DNA from: Deinobacterium chartae | Lineage (GTDB): Bacteria; Deinococcota; Deinococci; Deinococcales; Deinococcaceae | DNA: 64,000 nt | Assembly: GCF_014202645.1 (NCBI RefSeq) | Contig: NZ_JACHHG010000010.1 | Span: 80,931 to 144,930, forward strand | Reading direction: 5' to 3' | Part shown: one piece after another, positions 32,211 to 41,243 of the stretch | Layout: every line of letters begins with the position of its first letter | Numbering within the stretch: the stretch's first letter is position 1 | Program-made: the position numbers and the translations under genes | The notes under the pieces: generated by a model | The model's input: the letters and a program-made list of their open reading frames with translations, nothing else | Databases searched by the model: none | What the model was told of the DNA's origin: nothing

Positions 32211-32245
32211 CACTCACGGCAGGCGCTACTCCAGCGCTGCCCGCT

Positions 32246-32293
32246 GCAAGCGAGCGGCAGGCCCAGCATTGGCTGGGCCTGCCGCTCGCTTGC
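32246..32293. terminator. 22-bp perfect hairpin terminator
   Basis: Arms 32246-32267 and 32272-32293 pair perfectly with loop ATTG, between the convergent peptide-permease and LptA-like operons. Confidence 0.85.
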
Positions 32294-32350
32294 ATGGACT
32301 TCTCGGAGATCTCCCTCCGCCGCTCGCCTCGAGGCCACAGCCCGCAGCGC

Positions 32351-33385
32351 TCAGGGGCTGGCACCGTCGCTCTCCTCTCCCCCGTCTTGAAAGGTGCTGC
32401 CGACCGGGTTAGAGGCCACCACGTCGTTGGTCTCGAGGTTGTAGCGGATGCTGATGGCGCGCAGCACGTCCTTGCCGCTCTGCGACCGCGCCGGGTTCTC
32501 GGGGGTACCGCGCAGGATCGCGATGTTCCGGGTGTCGTCGTACTCCACTTCGGCGGCGGTGGAGGTGCGGTCCTTGCTCTTGAGGGTCACGTTGCCAGTC
32601 AGGGTGGTGCGCTCGTTCTCCACGTCCACCACGATGGCGTCCGACGTGCCGTTGAGCCGGTCGTCTTTCTGCTCGCGCGCAAAGGTGATGGGGCCCTCGA
32701 TCTTGGCGAGGCCGCTGTCCTCGCTGTAGGTCAGGTAGCTGCCCGACAGGTTGGTCTTGCCCTGCACCACCTTCACGATGTCCTGCTTCTTTTCCAGCCG
32801 CGCGAAGACCTCGCAGCGCTCGAGCGGATCGGTCGCCCCCTCCTTGACCTCTTCCGGCTCGAGGTAGCGGGCCGTACCCTCGCCCATCTCGAGGTTGCCG
32901 TCTCCGTCCGGTTGCTTGATGGCGATGGCCATCGGCGCCGTGATCACGTTCTTGTCCACCGTCACCCGCACCTGGGTCGGCGAGGTATCAAAATACACGA
33001 AACGGGTGGGCGTGCCTTCCGGGTCGCCCTCGAGCGGACTGCAGATCGCCGCGATTCCGGCTTCGTCCGGACCGGTCTTGACGATCTCGATCACCTTCTT
33101 TTCGCCGGCGTCGTTCGTGCGCTCGAGGGTGATGGTCGGCTGGGTCAGCGGCGCTGTGGGTTCGGCGCCGCCCGGGTCAGCCGGGGTGTCCTCGGGGCTT
33201 TCGGGTGCCGGACTCTGCGGCTCAGGCTCGGCGGGTGCCGGGCGCTCCGGATCTTGCGGAGCGGGCTGCGGCAACGGCTGTTGCTGGGCAGGCGGTGGGG
33301 CCGGGGCAGGAGCGGGGTCACCCTGCGCCAGGGCCAGGGCGCCAAGGGCCAGCAGCAGGGTCAGGGAATGACGCGAACGTGGGAT
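32351..33385 (-). CDS. LptA/OstA-like exported protein, probable ATC start
   Basis: 344 residues if started at ATC 33385. No ATG, GTG or TTG before 33274 lies in frame, yet a normal signal peptide (RSRHSLTLLLALGALALAQG) is encoded directly behind this ATC, which has GAGGAG 6 nt upstream. Starting at TTG 33274 would remove the signal peptide. After it comes a Pro/Ala/Glu-rich linker (~45 residues) and a beta-strand-rich domain with recurrent patterns (KTNLSGSYLTYSEDSGLAKIEGP, ERTTLTGNVTLKSKD) as in LptA/OstA beta-jellyroll proteins. Downstream of the two related genes, separated by ~170 nt. Confidence 0.7.
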   Translation of the reverse strand: MPRSRHSLTLLLALGALALAQGDPAPAPAPPPAQQQPLPQPAPQDPERPAPAEPEPQSPAPESPEDTPADPGGAEPTAPLTQPTITLERTNDAGEKKVIEIVKTGPDEAGIAAICSPLEGDPEGTPTRFVYFDTSPTQVRVTVDKNVITAPMAIAIKQPDGDGNLEMGEGTARYLEPEEVKEGATDPLERCEVFARLEKKQDIVKVVQGKTNLSGSYLTYSEDSGLAKIEGPITFAREQKDDRLNGTSDAIVVDVENERTTLTGNVTLKSKDRTSTAAEVEYDDTRNIAILRGTPENPARSQSGKDVLRAISIRYNLETNDVVASNPVGSTFQDGGEESDGASP

Positions 33386-33555
33386 GAGGGCCTCCTCGAG
33401 ATACGCGGGATGCTTTCAGGGTAGCAGGGAATGCCCGGGCATGCGCGTTGCACGGGAAAAGAAATGGCCCGGAGGAAAGGTGCATGCGCACGGCGTTTTC
33501 CTTCCGGGCTGGAGCGCAGGGCTCGAGGAGGTCAGAACCTCCTCGGGAAGCGGCT

Positions 33556-34461
33556 TTACCGCTCGCCCTGCTGCTTGAACTGGTCGGCCGGGATCTTGAA
33601 GCCGCTGGCAAGCTGCCGCACGCGGTTGATGTCGGTGCGCTGCTCGAGCGTGCCGCCGCGCACCTCGGTACCGTTCTTGGAGTCGCGGCTGATCGCCGGC
33701 GAGCCCACGATGTAGGCGATGCTCTTCTTGTCGTCGAAGTACAGGCGGTCACCGGTGGTGGTGATCGATCCGTTGACCAGCTTCACCTTGCCGGTCACCA
33801 GCAGCAGTTTCTTGTCCTCGGCGGTGAGGGCGCGGGCCTCGGTGCCGGTGATGTTGAGGACGTTTTCGCCCTTCTTGGCCGGCTGCCGCACCATGTTGAC
33901 CGCCTTGCCGGTCAAGACGGCCAGCTCTTTTTTCTCGTCGAAGACCAGCTTATCGCTGTTGGCGGTCTGGCGGCCGTTGACCAGCTTCACGTTGCCCTGG
34001 CTGACCGAGATGTTGGTGTCTACGTCAAAGCTCATCGAGCCAGCCGTCACGTTGACCGGATCATCTCCCTGCTTGGCCGGAGCAAAGACCATGTTGGCCG
34101 GTCCTTTCAGCACGCCGCTGCCGCTGGCTTCCGAGTAGGTCAGGCCCGGGCCCTGGGCAGTCAGACGGCCACGCGCCACCACGACCTTGCCGCTGAAGTC
34201 GGCGGTGCGCTTGCCCTGCGCCTGCGGCATGGGGGTCCCGCTGGGGGCGGCCAGCACCGCCGAGGTACCGGTGATCTTGAGGTTGGAAACGGTGGCCTGG
34301 ACCGGGTCGGCATCGGTGCCCCGGAAGGTGTACGGACCGTTGCGCACATCGCCGGTGTAGTCGCCTTCGAACTTGATCAGGCGGTTGGTGCTGCTCTCTT
34401 GGGCAACGGTGAGGGTCAGCGTGCCCAGCAGGGCGGTAATGAGAAAGGTTTTCCTGTTCAT
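33556..34461 (-). CDS. LptA/OstA-like periplasmic protein
   Basis: 301 residues from ATG 34461, with a signal peptide (MNRKTFLITALLGTLTLTVAQ). The rest is made of repeated beta units: SGKVVVARGRLTAQGPGLTYSEASGSGVLKGP, NISVSQGNVKLVNGRQTANSDKLVFDEKKELAVLTG and KVKLVNGSITTTGDRLYFDDKKSIAYIVG. This is the OstA/LptA pattern of strand-turn-strand units that form an open jellyroll carrying lipids between membranes. Its start overlaps the LptC-like gene stop (ATGA). Deinococcus makes no LPS, so the cargo is presumably another envelope glycolipid. Confidence 0.82.
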   Translation of the reverse strand: MNRKTFLITALLGTLTLTVAQESSTNRLIKFEGDYTGDVRNGPYTFRGTDADPVQATVSNLKITGTSAVLAAPSGTPMPQAQGKRTADFSGKVVVARGRLTAQGPGLTYSEASGSGVLKGPANMVFAPAKQGDDPVNVTAGSMSFDVDTNISVSQGNVKLVNGRQTANSDKLVFDEKKELAVLTGKAVNMVRQPAKKGENVLNITGTEARALTAEDKKLLLVTGKVKLVNGSITTTGDRLYFDDKKSIAYIVGSPAISRDSKNGTEVRGGTLEQRTDINRVRQLASGFKIPADQFKQQGER

Positions 34462-35042
34462 GTTCTGGCTCCTTTGTTCACGACCTTGCCGCCCACGCAC
34501 TCGAACGGCGAATCGAGATCACCCACGAATTCGGCGCCCCGAATGCTGGTGTCTGCGCCCAGGTCGAACGGCGCAGAGATGCTCTTGCCCACCAGGGTGT
34601 AGCTGGGCGTTTCCATACGGACCGAGGGGCCCGAAAAACCCCGGTCCTGGTCAATCAGCACCGGCACGCCGCCCTGCGGGTCCCCCAGCGTGATGGTGGC
34701 GCACTGTTCGGGAATGGTCAGCACCGCCTGGGGTGTGCGCAGGTTGTCGTAGGCGTCGATGGTGAGCTGGTCGGTCCGGATGGTCATGTCGAGCTTGCCG
34801 CGCACGCGGCGCTCGCCGTTTTGCAGCCCCTCGAGGCGCGATTCGCCTTTTTGGGGGTTGTAAGCGATGCGGTCGGTGCGGAACACCCACACGGCGTCCG
34901 GGTCCTGCGCAGGGTACAGGCGCATGCTCACACCCGAGAGCTGTACTCCGGCGCCGGCTTCGACCCGGGGTGTCGGCAGCAGGGCCACGACGATGCCCAG
35001 GGCGATCAGGGCCAGTAGAGCCCACGGGGCATACTTCAGCAC
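34458..35042 (-). CDS. LptC-like membrane-anchored protein
   Basis: 194 residues from GTG 35042, selected because AGGAGG lies 8 nt upstream; ATG 35075 would add 11 polar residues. One N-terminal membrane helix (YAPWALLALIALGIVVALL), then a beta-rich extracytoplasmic domain (VQLSGVSMRLYP, RVRGKLDMTIRTDQLTIDAYDNLRT, VRMETPSYTLVGKSISAPFDL). Topology, size and operon position next to an LptA-like gene fit LptC, the bitopic inner-membrane part of the Lpt bridge. -10 box TATGAT near 35066-35071 is a possible promoter. No LptB/F/G ATPase or permease is nearby. Confidence 0.7.
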   Translation of the reverse strand: MLKYAPWALLALIALGIVVALLPTPRVEAGAGVQLSGVSMRLYPAQDPDAVWVFRTDRIAYNPQKGESRLEGLQNGERRVRGKLDMTIRTDQLTIDAYDNLRTPQAVLTIPEQCATITLGDPQGGVPVLIDQDRGFSGPSVRMETPSYTLVGKSISAPFDLGADTSIRGAEFVGDLDSPFECVGGKVVNKGART

Positions 35043-35315
35043 GAACCTATCCTCCTGTTGCGCATTTCCTGACAAATCATAGCGGTCGCTTAATGAGGAG
35101 AGTGAAGTCAGGGGTAAGTAATCCGGTTTGGATAATCAGATGCGCGTCAGCTTTGCAAGTTCAGGCCCAAATAACAAATAGCGTGACCCCTAGCGCTAAA
35201 GCAACCCAGTTCGCAATATCCGCGTCGGTCACTTTCCCGGGTCCTGCTGCCCGGACAGGGCTCTTTGCAGGCAACATCCTGCTGCTTGGCAACGCGGTCT
35301 GTTATAAGAGAAGCC

Positions 35316-36077
35316 ATGACCGACACCCACTGTCACCTCGATTACCTCGAGGATCCCGAACAGGCCCTGCACGAAGAGGGCCTGACCCGCGCCGTCGCCA
35401 TCGGCGCGGACCCGATGCACGCCGAGCGGGTGATCGCGCTGGCCGAACGTTTCGAACAGGTGTGGGCGGTGGTCGGACTGCATCCTACCGATGCCGGGCA
35501 GGATTCGCCCGAGGTGCGCGCACGCCTGGAGGCCCTGGGAGATCACCCACGGGTGGTGGGCGTGGGCGAAACCGGACTGGACTACTACTGGGACGCCGCA
35601 CCGCGCGAAACTCAGATCGCGGCTTTCGAATGGCAGCTTGACTGGGCCCGCCGCACGAACCGCCCGGTGGTGATTCACACCCGCGACAAGCAAAACCGCG
35701 AGGCCGCCAGTTTGGATACCGCCGCCGTCTTGCAGGCCGCGGGCTGGTCGCGCGGCATCCTGCACTGCTGCAACGGTCACGCCGGACTGGTGCGCGCCGG
35801 GTTGGACCTGGGCTTTCACGTCTCGTTTGCGGGCAACCTGACCTACAAGAGTGCGCGCGACATTCAAGAAATAGCCCTCGAGGTACCGCTGGAGCGCCTG
35901 CTGGTCGAGACCGACGCGCCGTTTCTGGCCCCGGTGCCGCTGCGCGGCAAACCCAACCGCCCGGGCTACGTGCGTCACACCCTGCGGTTTCTGGCGCAGT
36001 TGCGCGGCCTCGAGGAGGCCGAACTCGAGGCGATCACCGACGCCAATGCGCGCGCGGTGTACGGCCTGCCCGCCTGA
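35316..36077 (+). CDS. tatD: TatD-family metal-dependent DNase
   Basis: 253 residues from ATG 35316, 7 nt after TATAAG (35303-35308). TDTHCHLDYLED supplies the first metal-binding HxH. VVGVGETGLDYYWD holds the conserved Glu-Thr-Gly, RPVVIHTRDKQ and GILHCCNGHAG provide His ligands, and LVETDAPFLAPVP the last Asp. Length matches TatD/YcfH enzymes (~255). Family members are 3'-5' exonucleases and may also act on other phosphodiesters or D-aminoacyl substrates. The upstream gap to 35042 is A+T-richer and holds divergent promoters. Confidence 0.94.
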   Translation: MTDTHCHLDYLEDPEQALHEEGLTRAVAIGADPMHAERVIALAERFEQVWAVVGLHPTDAGQDSPEVRARLEALGDHPRVVGVGETGLDYYWDAAPRETQIAAFEWQLDWARRTNRPVVIHTRDKQNREAASLDTAAVLQAAGWSRGILHCCNGHAGLVRAGLDLGFHVSFAGNLTYKSARDIQEIALEVPLERLLVETDAPFLAPVPLRGKPNRPGYVRHTLRFLAQLRGLEEAELEAITDANARAVYGLPA

Positions 36078-36161
36078 CCCTGCGCTGACGCCCGCCCGAC
36101 ATAACCGCTTCAATCTCGGACAGTGCGCATAACGCGCGCCGCCCGTTCAAGGAGGAACGAG

Positions 36162-37511
36162 ATGCATTCCGTCGCGCGCAACCTGCTTGTCACTCTTGCC
36201 CTTGGAGCCATCATGACCACCTCTACCCTGGCCCAGACCGCCCCGCAGCTTCAGTTCGGCCCCGACTTCGTATACGGGGACGCTCGTCTGGACGCACCCG
36301 AGCTGGCTGCCCGCGGCTCTTACCAAGTTGGCGTGCGCACCCTTACGGTCACGCACACCGACCAGCTCGACGTGCTCAAGATCACGGACGCCAACCCCAA
36401 CCCGCGCTACGACCGCAAGCTGACCCTCGAGGTGTGGTATCCGGCGCAACTCGCCGCCGGTCAGAGCGAGCGCACCGAGTACCACGACGTGCTGGGCAGC
36501 GGCCCGAACGACCCCAGGCGGCCCAACACCCCCTTTCGCTTCCCCGGACGCGCCGCACGCGGCGCCCAGCCGGACACGCAGGGCGGCCCCTTTCCGCTGG
36601 TGATCGTCTCGCACGGCTACCCGGGCTCGCGGGTGCTGATGACCTACCTGTGCGAGCACCTGGCCTCGAGGGGCTTCGTGGTGGCCGCCATCGACCACGC
36701 CGAGTCCACGCACGGCGACAAGGCCGGCTTCGCCTCGACCCTGCTCAACCGCCCGCTGGACGATCTGTTCGTGCTGAACGAGCTGGCCCGCACGGATGGC
36801 CCGGCCGCGTTCCTGGCCGGAACACTCGATGCGAACCGCACCGCGCTGGTGGGGTACTCGATGGGCGGCTACGGAGCCCTGAACGCCGCAGGGGCCGGCT
36901 TTGCACCCTCGGCAGCCAAGCTGCCCTTCGCACCGGCGCGTGAGGCGCTGGCCGTGCGAACCCGCGGTAACCCCGCCTTCGAGGCCAGCCGCGACCCGCG
37001 CATCAAGGCCGCCGTGCTGCTGGCACCCTGGGGCGGGCAGGCGGGCTTCTGGGACGCCGAGGGCTTAGCGGGCCTGCAGGTGCCCTCGCTGTGGATCGCA
37101 GGCGACCAGGACGACGTCTCGGACTACCAGGGCGGCATCCGCAAGCTGTTCGACGGCGCGGTCAACTCGGACCGCTACCTGCTGCTGTACCGCGGGGCGC
37201 GCCACAACGTGGCTCCCAATCCCGCTCCGTTCGAGGCAAACACCCACTTCGACGACTACATGCACTACTCGGAGCCGGTGTGGGACAGCACGCGCATGAA
37301 CAACATCAACCAGCACTTTGTGGCGGCGTTCCTGGGCAAGGTGCTGCGCGGCGAGAACACCGGGGCCTACCTCGAGGTGGTGGAAAAGTCCGACGACGGG
37401 CGCTGGTCGCAAAATCCTGATGGCAGCTTCGGGCCGAACCACAGCTACTGGAAGGGCTTCAAGAACCGCACCGCCGTGGGTCTCGAGCTGATTCATCGTC
37501 CCAAGCGGTAA
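36162..37511 (+). CDS. Secreted alpha/beta hydrolase (PAF-acetylhydrolase/dienelactone hydrolase-like)
   Basis: 449 residues starting at ATG 36162 with AAGGAGG 6 nt upstream. Signal peptide (MHSVARNLLVTLALGAIMTTSTLAQ). LTLEVWYPAQ and FPLVIVSHGYPGSR (oxyanion region) precede the nucleophile elbow VGYSMGGYG (Ser about 235). Asp in IAGDQDDVS and His in RGARHNVAPNP complete the expected triad. The ~150 residues around the cap (PNDPRRPNTPFRFPG) and the C-terminus resemble PAF-acetylhydrolase-like enzymes. Substrate unknown, probably an ester. A GC hairpin follows around 37543-37585. Confidence 0.85.
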   Translation: MHSVARNLLVTLALGAIMTTSTLAQTAPQLQFGPDFVYGDARLDAPELAARGSYQVGVRTLTVTHTDQLDVLKITDANPNPRYDRKLTLEVWYPAQLAAGQSERTEYHDVLGSGPNDPRRPNTPFRFPGRAARGAQPDTQGGPFPLVIVSHGYPGSRVLMTYLCEHLASRGFVVAAIDHAESTHGDKAGFASTLLNRPLDDLFVLNELARTDGPAAFLAGTLDANRTALVGYSMGGYGALNAAGAGFAPSAAKLPFAPAREALAVRTRGNPAFEASRDPRIKAAVLLAPWGGQAGFWDAEGLAGLQVPSLWIAGDQDDVSDYQGGIRKLFDGAVNSDRYLLLYRGARHNVAPNPAPFEANTHFDDYMHYSEPVWDSTRMNNINQHFVAAFLGKVLRGENTGAYLEVVEKSDDGRWSQNPDGSFGPNHSYWKGFKNRTAVGLELIHRPKR

Positions 37512-37542
37512 AACGAGATAGAAGTTTAACTCCACTCCGTCT

Positions 37543-37585
37543 CGTGCGGGCTGGCCCCAGCTACCTTGGGAAGCGGCCCGCACGA
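37543..37585 (+). terminator. GC hairpin after the hydrolase gene
   Basis: CGTGCGGG and CCCGCACG arms around a structured 28-nt loop. The rest of the 37512-37781 gap holds TTAGAT-like -10 sequences and short direct repeats of CGCGAACTTCC. Confidence 0.5.
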
Positions 37586-37661
37586 TGAAACTTTACTCCA
37601 AAGTTGTGCACGGCGGTGCCAAAAGGCTTAGATTAGGAGCGGTACGGGCAAGGCCGCGAAC

Positions 37662-37692
37662 TTCCGCGAACTTCCCCGAACAAACCGTGTGC
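37662..37692 (+). promoter_or_regulatory. Tandem repeats upstream of nagA, possible operator
   Basis: CGCGAACTTCC occurs twice in immediate succession followed by CCGAAC, and CCTTCCCCGAACC recurs about 50 nt later. Such spaced repeats before a sugar-catabolic operon suggest a regulator site; no regulator gene is adjacent. Confidence 0.3.
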
Positions 37693-37781
37693 CCGACCCG
37701 GCAGCGCGCGAACGAAGGTGGCGCAACCTTCCCCGAACCGCAAACTGTCAGGTACGGCGATACGAGCACCTGGAGGCACCG

Positions 37782-38882
37782 ATGCACCTGTCCGGACAGA
37801 TCCTGACCCCTTCCGGTCTTGTCGAGGGAACCCTTGACTTTGCCGAGCGAATCACGGGAATTGCCGCTCACCCGGCTCCCCGGCGCTACATCCTACCCGG
37901 CTTCATCGACGTGCACGTGCACGGCGGCGGTGGCGGCGACACCATGGACGGCCCCGAGGGAGTGCGCACCCTGGCGCGCTTTCACGCCCGGCACGGCACC
38001 ACCACCCTGCTCCCCACCACCATCACCAACCCCTGGGAACGCGTCCTGCAAGCCCTCGAGGGCGTACGGCAGGTCCGGGCCGAGGGCGTGACGGACGGCG
38101 CCGACATTCTCGGTGCCCACCTCGAGGGACCGTTTGTCAGCCCCCAGCGATTGGGCGCTCAGCCGCCTAACGCCATCTTGCCCGACCCCGAACGGCTCGA
38201 GCAGGTGCTCGCACTGGACGTGGTCCGGGTGGTCACCCTGGCTCCCGAGCTCGAAGGCGCCCTCGAGGCCGGGGTGCGCTTCGCGAAAGCCGGTGTGCGG
38301 GTCTCGCTGGGCCACACGGCGGGCGACTACGAGCAGGCCTGCACGCTGATCCGGCGCGTGCAGGCGGTGGGCGGCGTGGCCGGGGCAACCCACCTGTACA
38401 ACGCCATGGGCGGCCTGCAGGGGCGTGACCCCGGTCCGCTCGGCGCGGTACTGGCCTCCGAGGAGTGCTACGCCGAACTGATCCTTGACCTTGAGCACGT
38501 GCACGCGGGCAGTTTCCGTGCGGCGTACCATGCCAAGGGCGACCGTCTGCTGCTGATCACCGACGCCATGCGCGCCGCCGGCATGACCGAAGGCGAGAGC
38601 GAACTGGGCGGACAGAAAGTCATCGTGCGCGAAGGCCGGGCACTGCTGGAAAACGGCACGCTCGCAGGCAGCGTCTTGACCCTCGACCGCGCGCTGCGCA
38701 ACGCCGTAAGCTGCGGCGTGCCGCTCGCCGCAGCGTCGCGCATGCTCTCGGACACCCCTGCCCGCTATCTGGGCCTTGGCGACCGTGGCCGCCTCGAGGC
38801 GGGCCTGCGCGCCGACATCGTGGTATTCAACGCCCAACTGGACCTCGAGGAGGTCTGGGTGGCCGGAAGGAGAATTTTGTGA
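37782..38882 (+). CDS. nagA: N-acetylglucosamine-6-phosphate deacetylase
   Basis: 366 residues from ATG 37782 (GGAGG upstream). Amidohydrolase-fold motifs: PGFIDVHVHGGGGGDTMDG, HLEGPFVSPQRLGAQP (metal Glu), GHTAGDY, THLYNAMGG and LITDAMRAAGM (catalytic Asp). It removes acetate from GlcNAc-6-P, giving glucosamine-6-P for the next gene product. Slightly shorter than E. coli NagA (382). The stop overlaps the following GTG (GTGA). Likely role is amino-sugar use and cell-wall recycling. Confidence 0.95.
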   Translation: MHLSGQILTPSGLVEGTLDFAERITGIAAHPAPRRYILPGFIDVHVHGGGGGDTMDGPEGVRTLARFHARHGTTTLLPTTITNPWERVLQALEGVRQVRAEGVTDGADILGAHLEGPFVSPQRLGAQPPNAILPDPERLEQVLALDVVRVVTLAPELEGALEAGVRFAKAGVRVSLGHTAGDYEQACTLIRRVQAVGGVAGATHLYNAMGGLQGRDPGPLGAVLASEECYAELILDLEHVHAGSFRAAYHAKGDRLLLITDAMRAAGMTEGESELGGQKVIVREGRALLENGTLAGSVLTLDRALRNAVSCGVPLAAASRMLSDTPARYLGLGDRGRLEAGLRADIVVFNAQLDLEEVWVAGRRIL

Positions 38883-39922
38883 CCCAACTGCAAGACCCGA
38901 TCATGCTGCAAGAAACCCGCGAGGCCCCCGCGGTCGTCGCCCGCCTGCTCGAGCACAACGCCGCACAGGTTCAGGCTCTGGCCGAGCGCCTGCGCGCCCA
39001 GCCTCCGCGTTTTGTGATGACCGTCGCGCGCGGCTCCTCGGACCATGCCGCCACCTTCCTCAAGTACGTGTTCGAGACCGAACTCGGCTGGGCGGTCGGA
39101 TCGATGGCTCCCTCGATCACCTCGGTGTACGGGTCGCGCCTGAACCTCGAGGGGGCTCTGGTCATCGCCATCTCGCAGTCGGGCGCCTCGCCGGACGTGG
39201 TCGAAAGCGTGCAGGCTGCGCGCGACGGCGGTGCCCTCACCGTGGCGATCACCAACCAGGAAAGCTCGCGTCTGGCCCAGACCGCCGAATACGTCCTACC
39301 GATGCGCGCCGGCGAAGAGAAGGCGGTCGCCGCCACCAAGAGCTACATCGCCAGCCTGGTCGCGCCGCTGCAGCTGGTCGCGGCCCTCAAGCCCGAGTCT
39401 GAGCTGCGCGCCGCCCTCGAGGCTCTGCCCCATGGCCTCGAGCAGACCATGGCGCTCGAGGCCGTAGCCAGGAGCCGTGCCGAACGCTACCGTTACGCCG
39501 AGGCGATGGTCGTCCTGGCACGTGGCTTGCACTACGGTGTGGCCATGGAGAGCGCGCTGAAGCTCAAGGAGACCAGCGGCATCCAGGCCGAGGCCTACAG
39601 CGCGGCCGAGTTCGCGCACGGCCCGATGCGCATCGTGGAGCCGGGCTACCCGCTGCTGGTGTACCAGTCGCGCGATCAGGCGGCCGAGCTGAGCCTCGAG
39701 ACCTACCGCAGCCTCGAGGAGAAAGGGGCCGAGCTGATCCTGATCGGCGCGGACGCCGAACTGAAAGCCCCGGTGCGCCTGATCACCCCCGCCGGTCACC
39801 CGCTGACCGACCCGGTCATGGCCGCCGCCGCCCTGTACCTGTTCGCCGGCCACCTGGCGCTCTCACGCGGGATGAACCCGGACGCGCCGCCCAGCCTGCG
39901 CAAGGTCACGCTGACCCGTTAG
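38879..39922 (+). CDS. SIS-domain aminosugar isomerase/deaminase (NagB-II / GlmS C-domain type)
   Basis: 347 residues starting at GTG 38879. Two SIS domains: VARGSSDHAATFLKYVFE with ISQSGASPDVVESVQAAR, and ALKLKETSGIQAEAYSAAEFAHGPM. These match the isomerase half of GlmS, without the glutaminase domain, as in NagB-II glucosamine-6-phosphate deaminases. Coupling to nagA supports conversion of glucosamine-6-P to fructose-6-P plus ammonia, rather than synthesis. The unusual N-terminus MTQLQDPIMLQETREAPAVV is typical of this subgroup. Ends at a 30-bp terminator. Confidence 0.9.
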   Translation: MTQLQDPIMLQETREAPAVVARLLEHNAAQVQALAERLRAQPPRFVMTVARGSSDHAATFLKYVFETELGWAVGSMAPSITSVYGSRLNLEGALVIAISQSGASPDVVESVQAARDGGALTVAITNQESSRLAQTAEYVLPMRAGEEKAVAATKSYIASLVAPLQLVAALKPESELRAALEALPHGLEQTMALEAVARSRAERYRYAEAMVVLARGLHYGVAMESALKLKETSGIQAEAYSAAEFAHGPMRIVEPGYPLLVYQSRDQAAELSLETYRSLEEKGAELILIGADAELKAPVRLITPAGHPLTDPVMAAAALYLFAGHLALSRGMNPDAPPSLRKVTLTR

Positions 39923-39925
39923 ACC

Positions 39926-39989
39926 GGCTGAGGCCGCTTGGCGGGCGGAGCTGCCTCCGGGCAGCTCCGCCCGCCAAGCGGCCTCAGCC
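39926..39989. terminator. 30-bp perfect hairpin terminator
   Basis: Arms 39926-39955 and 39960-39989 pair perfectly around TCCG. The right arm contains the stop codon and last codons of the convergent aminotransferase gene. Confidence 0.85.
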
Positions 39990-41150
39990 GAGCTGCCGCA
40001 GGCGCTGCGCGGCCGCCTCGAGGGTCTCGTCACGCTTGCAGAAGGCAAAGCGCAAGGTGGGCTTGAGCCCCGCGCGCGAGTCGGGCGCGTAGAACATCGA
40101 GCCGTGCATGGCGGCCACGCCAGGATCGCGGATCAGCCGAGCGGCGATCTCGGCGTCGTCCGCACCGAGTTTTGAGGCAGCGGCCATCACGAAGTACCCG
40201 CCCTCGGGCATCAGCGGATCGAGCCCGGCCCCGCGCAGGGCGGCCACCAACAGGTCGCGACGGCGGGCGTAGCTGCGGCGCTGTTCCTCGAGGAAGGCGC
40301 TCGCCTGCGGGTGCGTCATGCACTCGGCCACCGCCGCCTGCAGCGGGCTGGGGGCTGCGAACGAGGTCCACTGCCGCACCCCGCGCAGCGCCGTCGTGAC
40401 CGAGTGCGGGGCCACGGCCCAGCCGATCCGCCAGCCGGTCACCGCGAAGGTCTTGCCCGCCGAGCCCAGCGTGACCGTGCGCTCGCGCATGCCGGGCAGG
40501 GCCGCGATCGAGCGGTGCGGCACCGCGTAGGTCAGGCGGTCGTACACCTCGTCGGCCAGAACCCACAGGTCGCAGTCCTGCACAACTGCGGCGATGCTCT
40601 CGAGCTCCTGAGGCGAGAACACCTTGCCGGTCGGGTTGTGCGGGGTATTGAGCACCAGTCCGCGCGTGCGCGGCCCCACCGCCGCGCGCAACCGCTCGAT
40701 ATCCAGCACCCAGCGCCCGCCCTGCGCCTCGAGCGGCACGTAGCGCACCTGCCCGCCGGCCAGCTCGATCTGCGGGGCATACATGTCGTAGCTGGGCTCC
40801 AAGACGATCACCTCGTCGCCCGGCTCGACCAGCGCCAGCACGGCGGCGTAGGCCGCCTCGGTGGCTCCGCTCGCGACGGTCACCTCGAGCTCCGGATCCG
40901 CAGCGTAGCCGAGCTGCGGTGCCATCCAGACCGAAAGGGCCTGGCGCAGCGCGGGCAGGCCCGGTGCCGGGGCGTACTGCTGCGGGCCCGATTCGGCAGC
41001 GCGGCGGGCAGCCTCGAGCACAAAAGCGGGCGGGGGTTCGTCGGGAAAACCCTGACCCAGGTTCACAGCCCCGTGTTCGAGGGCGAGGCGGGTGGTTTCA
41101 CTGAAGGCACTCGGGCCAAAGCCCTGCGTGCGCGTGGCGGTACGCAACAT
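39984..41150 (-). CDS. PLP-dependent class I aminotransferase
   Basis: 388 residues; -10 box TATGCT (41157-41162) is 6 nt before ATG 41150, so leaderless. AVNLGQGFPDEPPP, LNTPHNPTGKVFS (substrate Asn), LADEVYDRLTY, and SAGKTFAVTGWRIGW with the PLP lysine place it in the kynurenine/methionine aminotransferase group (YbdL, KAT, glutamine transaminase K). With kynB-kynU in the same window a kynurenine aminotransferase role is possible, but methionine or aromatic substrates are equally likely. A 24-bp inverted repeat lies just upstream. Confidence 0.92.
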   Translation of the reverse strand: MLRTATRTQGFGPSAFSETTRLALEHGAVNLGQGFPDEPPPAFVLEAARRAAESGPQQYAPAPGLPALRQALSVWMAPQLGYAADPELEVTVASGATEAAYAAVLALVEPGDEVIVLEPSYDMYAPQIELAGGQVRYVPLEAQGGRWVLDIERLRAAVGPRTRGLVLNTPHNPTGKVFSPQELESIAAVVQDCDLWVLADEVYDRLTYAVPHRSIAALPGMRERTVTLGSAGKTFAVTGWRIGWAVAPHSVTTALRGVRQWTSFAAPSPLQAAVAECMTHPQASAFLEEQRRSYARRRDLLVAALRGAGLDPLMPEGGYFVMAAASKLGADDAEIAARLIRDPGVAAMHGSMFYAPDSRAGLKPTLRFAFCKRDETLEAAAQRLRQLG

Positions 41151-41175
41151 GAGGGGAGCATATCAATTCTGCGCG

Positions 41176-41199
41176 ATCTTAAGGGAAATTCCTTAAGAT
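41176..41199. promoter_or_regulatory. Inverted repeat, probable operator between divergent genes
   Basis: ATCTTAAGG (41176-41184) and CCTTAAGAT (41191-41199) are exact complements separated by 6 nt. A+T-rich island between the aminotransferase and a divergent membrane gene; a dimeric repressor site is likely. Confidence 0.5.
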
Positions 41200-41243
41200 G
41201 TCTGGGCCCAGCTTCCTCGAGGCCACCCGGAAAAGGAGGCCGT

